The position numbers and the translations under genes were made by a program. A stretch of DNA of 64,000 nt from Nemopilema nomurai. Taxonomy: Eukaryota > Cnidaria > Scyphozoa > Rhizostomeae > Rhizostomatidae. The DNA lies in contig ML133471.1 of the NCBI GenBank assembly GCA_003864495.1, positions 3,160,257 to 3,224,256 on the forward strand, in the 5' to 3' direction. The notes beneath the pieces were generated by a model. That model ran no database searches and had not been told where the DNA came from. It worked only from the letters and a program-made list of their open reading frames with translations. Of this stretch, positions 60,801 through 64,000 are shown one piece after another (positions within the stretch are counted from its first letter, which is position 1; every line of letters starts with the position of its first letter).

Positions 60801-63800
60801 AGAATTCTTCTGCCTGTCCGAAGAGTAGGAGGCGCTCTTGCTGCGGTTACGGTCAACATCACTGCCACGTATATGCTGCCCGGCTCAAGCTCCCCGTCCT
60901 CCGATGTCCAGCTGAATCATTCAAACTACGTCACCTTGGGAGTTGGCAGCTTTAATGCGACAGTCGAGATTCAAATATCGGAGAATTCGTTTTTGAGAAA
61001 GGACGCTGTTTTTTTAGTAACACTGGAGTCAGTGCGTCTTGAGAGTAAGTTTAACCGATGCTTTAATTTTTGACACTTTTAAGTAGTTATAGCTGATAAG
61101 GTGATGTTCTTTGCTCACATATTTGGAAGTTCTTTGATGCTCTTTATTTGAAATGACATTACAATGAAATGGTATTAGAACTAGGCATCCATATTTTTAG
61201 CCACAGTGGTTTTTATTGCTCCCATCTGAACAGTACACTTTCAAGGAATGAGCTTGCAAGGCTGGTTTTTCTGATAATTGATTGAATTTCATTTGGTCTT
61301 CAGCATCCAGTTTCCTGTCCTTTATTATCAAAAGCTGAAGTTCTTTGGTTTCTTAACAGGGCTTGAATCCCACCAATACTGCATGTACAAAACCATGACC
61401 CGTCGCCTTGATTCCTACTTATTCTGTGACTTCCTCATTACAGAACAAACTATTGTCAATGCAAAGACCCCCTTGATTGGCAGTCCACGGACAGCTTATG
61501 TCAATATAACATCTGAGCTTGCGAATGGTGAAATCGCGTTTTTCGGTAATCCTGTCAGTTCAACCGTGAACGAACCGCTGCGTGGGCAGGTCTTCAACCT
61601 TTCGCTGTTGCTGATGCGCGATGGGGTTTCCGGACCAGCCACAGTGAACTGGAGGGTGATTCCAAACACAGCTTCGTTTGGAGTAAATGATGCCTCGCCG
61701 TGGAATGGCGTTGTGTATTTTAGTCCAGGTACGCCCATCTACTGTTTCGTATTATGCGATTAGAACTTGCTGAATGACCTTCTTATTTTTGCTCAACTGT
61801 CAATTTGAAATTGCAACTTTCATTTGAATATTATTTGGTAAACTGTTGTCATTACACGATCTGTGTTTGCGGTATGTTTCTTAACGTACCCTTGTAACCC
61901 TTTCTTTGAAGGAACAAAGTAATAGGCAGGCATCCCAGACAGACATTTGGACTAAAGTATAATTTTAAGTAGCTCATAGCCTTGCAACCAAAATCTTCAT
62001 GACCGTTCAAAATCTTCATGACCTTCCCTTACTTTTTGATAGGCGCTGATAGAGAAAACCTCACAATAAGCATTCTTCCTGATGACCTCCCTGAAATCAA
62101 TGAGGTTTTCATTGTTGAGTTGACAAACGTGACAGAAAAGAACGAGCGACTTAGAGCTGGCGCAGTGAGTTTCCATTTCTCATTTCTCGCCATATTCAAA
62201 ATATATACACAGTAATTTTTTTGCCAAATTAATCTCTCAAAATTTCATCATGTTGAGTTTCTCTCCATTAATTGACATAGAATTCAAATGAAGATATACT
62301 GGTGATTTTATTTACCCACGCTACGAGGGTTCTGTGGTGTTATGTAATTCCAACTACTAACCGCATAACCAGTGTTTACCCTTCCTTTTAGAATCGTGCT
62401 ACTGTCACAATCAATCGGAATGACAATCCTGGCGGAACTTTTGAGTTCAATCATACAGGTCGCATCATATTGCAGGTAAATTCAACCTAACCTTTTCTGC
62501 TGCCAGTTTTCGTGAAAACTTCTTCCATGTTTTATGTTTTATACTTTTTGCGATTATTTGCGATCAAGGACGGGATAAGACAGATTATGACTGTTGATTG
62601 ATTTCGCGTTTCTGTATTTCGCAGGAAAGGGACGCAAGAACGGTCGATGTTATTCGCTTGGGGGGTGCACTGACAACACAACGAGTGCAAGTAACAATTC
62701 TCAACGGTAAGCATCATACAGCAATTGTTGGAGTTGAAGCCTCACCCTGATCTGCCTTCAAGTGACCGTTGATTCCTTCAACTTTTATTTCCTCGCCCAT
62801 TCATTATTTTTTCATTGTATCAAGTGAAGTTTTGAGCCTTAACTTTCAAAGTAATGCAGCATCCAAAATTGTCGTAGAATTCGTTATGGCCGGTCGTGCA
62901 ATGCAAAGTCTTGTATGTTATCTCGGCGGGGGTATCTTTGTTTTCCATATTGTTTGGTAGAAAGTTGTCTAAAAATACCTGTCCTTTAAGGACTGGCTTT
63001 CGTATTCCGAAATAAGACGCTTATTCTGTTTTAAATTGAGTAGGTTGTATCTCACGAAGGACAAGTAATAAGTCGTGCTTTGTCAGGCATTTTATAATGT
63101 ATATCACTTGTAGGACGAAATGACTTCGCCAGCGATACTGCGGTTTACAGATTTGATCCCAACCAAAGGGTGCAGAAGTTTTTCATTTTGACGAACGATG
63201 ACAATATTCCAGAGGTACTACATTTGGCCATTTGGCCTTCAATCAATTGAACCTTGTATTTTACACATATTCTCGACTGCTGATGATCATGTTTCCATTT
63301 TTTAAGTTTGTCGTGTAATTGATCATTTGTTATCTTGGTTTGGTTTCATGTTTGCATTGCATTTCAACATTCCGTTTTTTTCTAATTCCTGTTAAAGCAG
63401 ACATAGTTCTAAGAGTTAAGTGAAAGCTAGAGGAGGAGATTATTCGATATTATTGAATTTCGACAGGAAAATGAGAATTTCACGCTGGTTTTGACGTCTA
63501 TTGGTGACTCCATCTTGGGAGCTCGCACATCTTTGCAGATCACCATTCTGCAGAATGACGATGCAAATGGTGTATTTTCATTCTCAAACCTCACATCAAA
63601 TCTCTTCAAATATGCGAGTATGTTGCAAATCGTTTTTACCCAACTTTGTACTATGTGGATTTGAAAACATTAGAAAAACATTTCCAAGTTGTGTGTTCTC
63701 TACTAGAGGACTGGTTATGTTGCCTCTTGCTGACGAAATGGAGTTGATGTTTTCCGTAATGCTGTTTTGGTTGTTTTTTGTTTTCAAATTGTGCCTGTAG

Positions 63801-64000
63801 ATATCAGCTTCAAAAGTGACATGTTTTTTGGTTTCTCAGTCAGCCATCTTGCTTTTAGCAACCTTGCTTAGTTCCATATCTTTGAAAGCGCAGTCCACGA
63901 TCGGGCCCAATTCATTGACTTCTTTCTACCTTTCAGACGAGGTTAAGGGGTCTCCACACACAGTCTCCTTCGATATCGACAGAGACAGAGGAGCCTTCTC
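54836..64000 (+). CDS. ADGRV1: adhesion G-protein coupled receptor V1 (VLGR1), 5' part, runs off window
   Basis: A giant adhesion GPCR whose ectodomain is a chain of Ca2+-binding Calx-beta repeats; in vertebrates it forms ankle links and is an Usher syndrome gene. Exons: 54836-54848, 56387-56574, 57217-57468, 57879-57989, 59242-59355, 59626-60507, 60786-61044, 61444-61728, 62043-62164, 62392-62475, 62625-62706, 63114-63214, 63467-63617, 63937 onward. All phases agree; about 902 aa are visible. A signal peptide (PLTFALLISILASCAHA) is followed by about eight Calx-beta repeats, shown by recurring NDDPYGVIGF, NDDPHGVISF, NDDANGVFSF and acidic PE motifs (DNIPELNETF, DDLPEINEVF). Segments such as IPENDEQYLIDL, ANGEIAFFGNP and the signal-peptide-to-Calx arrangement are collinear with the vertebrate N-terminus as I recall it. 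The GPCR part lies beyond the window. Intron 4 contains a TIR element, and intron 1 a 93-bp duplication. Confidence 0.92.
55716..55901. repeat. 93-bp tandem duplication in ADGRV1 intron 1
   Basis: Two copies of a 93-base unit starting AAAATGAAAATTCAGGAAGC, about 90% alike. The first copy has an open frame (MKIQEAGKILEAQNLKEV...) that continues into the second and then stops. I take this as incidental or a repeat-derived fragment. Confidence 0.8.
58333..58832. mobile_element. MITE with about 90-bp terminal inverted repeats in ADGRV1 intron 4
   Basis: The left arm begins TGAAAATGGCTTTGAAAAAA and the right arm is its complement. Both carry CATTTTACGTCATACTAAAA, CTGACACTCCTCAG and AAAACGTCAGAATAAG in matching order over about 90 bases. 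The total is about 500 bases. A 94-codon ORF in the core (58511-58795) is unrecognised and partly made of the inverted repeat. Not assigned to a superfamily. A related fragment lies at 51613-51720. Confidence 0.75.

Overview
This is animal nuclear DNA. It has short exons with GT-AG introns (about 0.1-3 kb), roughly 60% A+T, many intronic minisatellites and foldback or miniature DNA transposons, and no bacterial-style gene layout. The gene set (a semaphorin, COMMD10, ubiquilin, the start of ADGRV1, and an ionotropic-glutamate-receptor-like channel with a potassium filter) points to an early-branching metazoan. A cnidarian, probably an anthozoan such as a coral or sea anemone, is my inference from gene content and architecture and cannot be proved from the window.

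Layout. All five recognisable genes are on the + strand. (1) 1-3826: a possible terminal exon of an upstream gene, then unassigned sequence ending in two palindromic CRE-like sites. (2) 3862-20411: a 23-exon transmembrane semaphorin (Sema, PSI, two Ig-like domains, Thr-rich stalk, TM, 100-residue tail; 982 aa reconstructed). (3) 20412-25282: intergenic, with short tandem repeats, a 1.3-kb foldback element and a possible retroelement remnant. (4) 25283-33846: a 9-exon, 570-aa channel gene with the topology signal peptide / S1 / TM1 / pore with TTVGYGD / TM2 / S2 / TM3 / tail. This is an ionotropic glutamate receptor-like protein with a K+-channel selectivity filter. (5) 35929-40910: COMMD10, 7 coding exons, 201 aa. 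(6) 42145-52542: ubiquilin, 17 exons, 575 aa. (7) 54836-64000: the 5' part of ADGRV1 (VLGR1), 14 exons so far and about 8 Calx-beta repeats, running off the right edge.

The exon chains were built by hand from frame, splice-site and phase consistency. The four complete genes each close in frame from ATG to stop, which is strong internal support. Three encode membrane or surface proteins (semaphorin, channel, adhesion GPCR). The other two are housekeeping trafficking/proteostasis genes (COMMD10 in the Commander complex, ubiquilin as a proteasome shuttle). I see no sign that the neighbours form a functional cluster.

The most interesting item is the channel gene. It joins a glutamate-receptor-type ligand-binding scaffold to a canonical K+ filter. 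The filter's first glycine codon is interrupted by a ~1.95-kb intron that carries a ~95-copy 13-bp minisatellite. A second theme is that tandem repeats repeatedly abut 3' splice sites: in the last semaphorin intron, the repeat unit itself supplies the polypyrimidine tract used for splicing.
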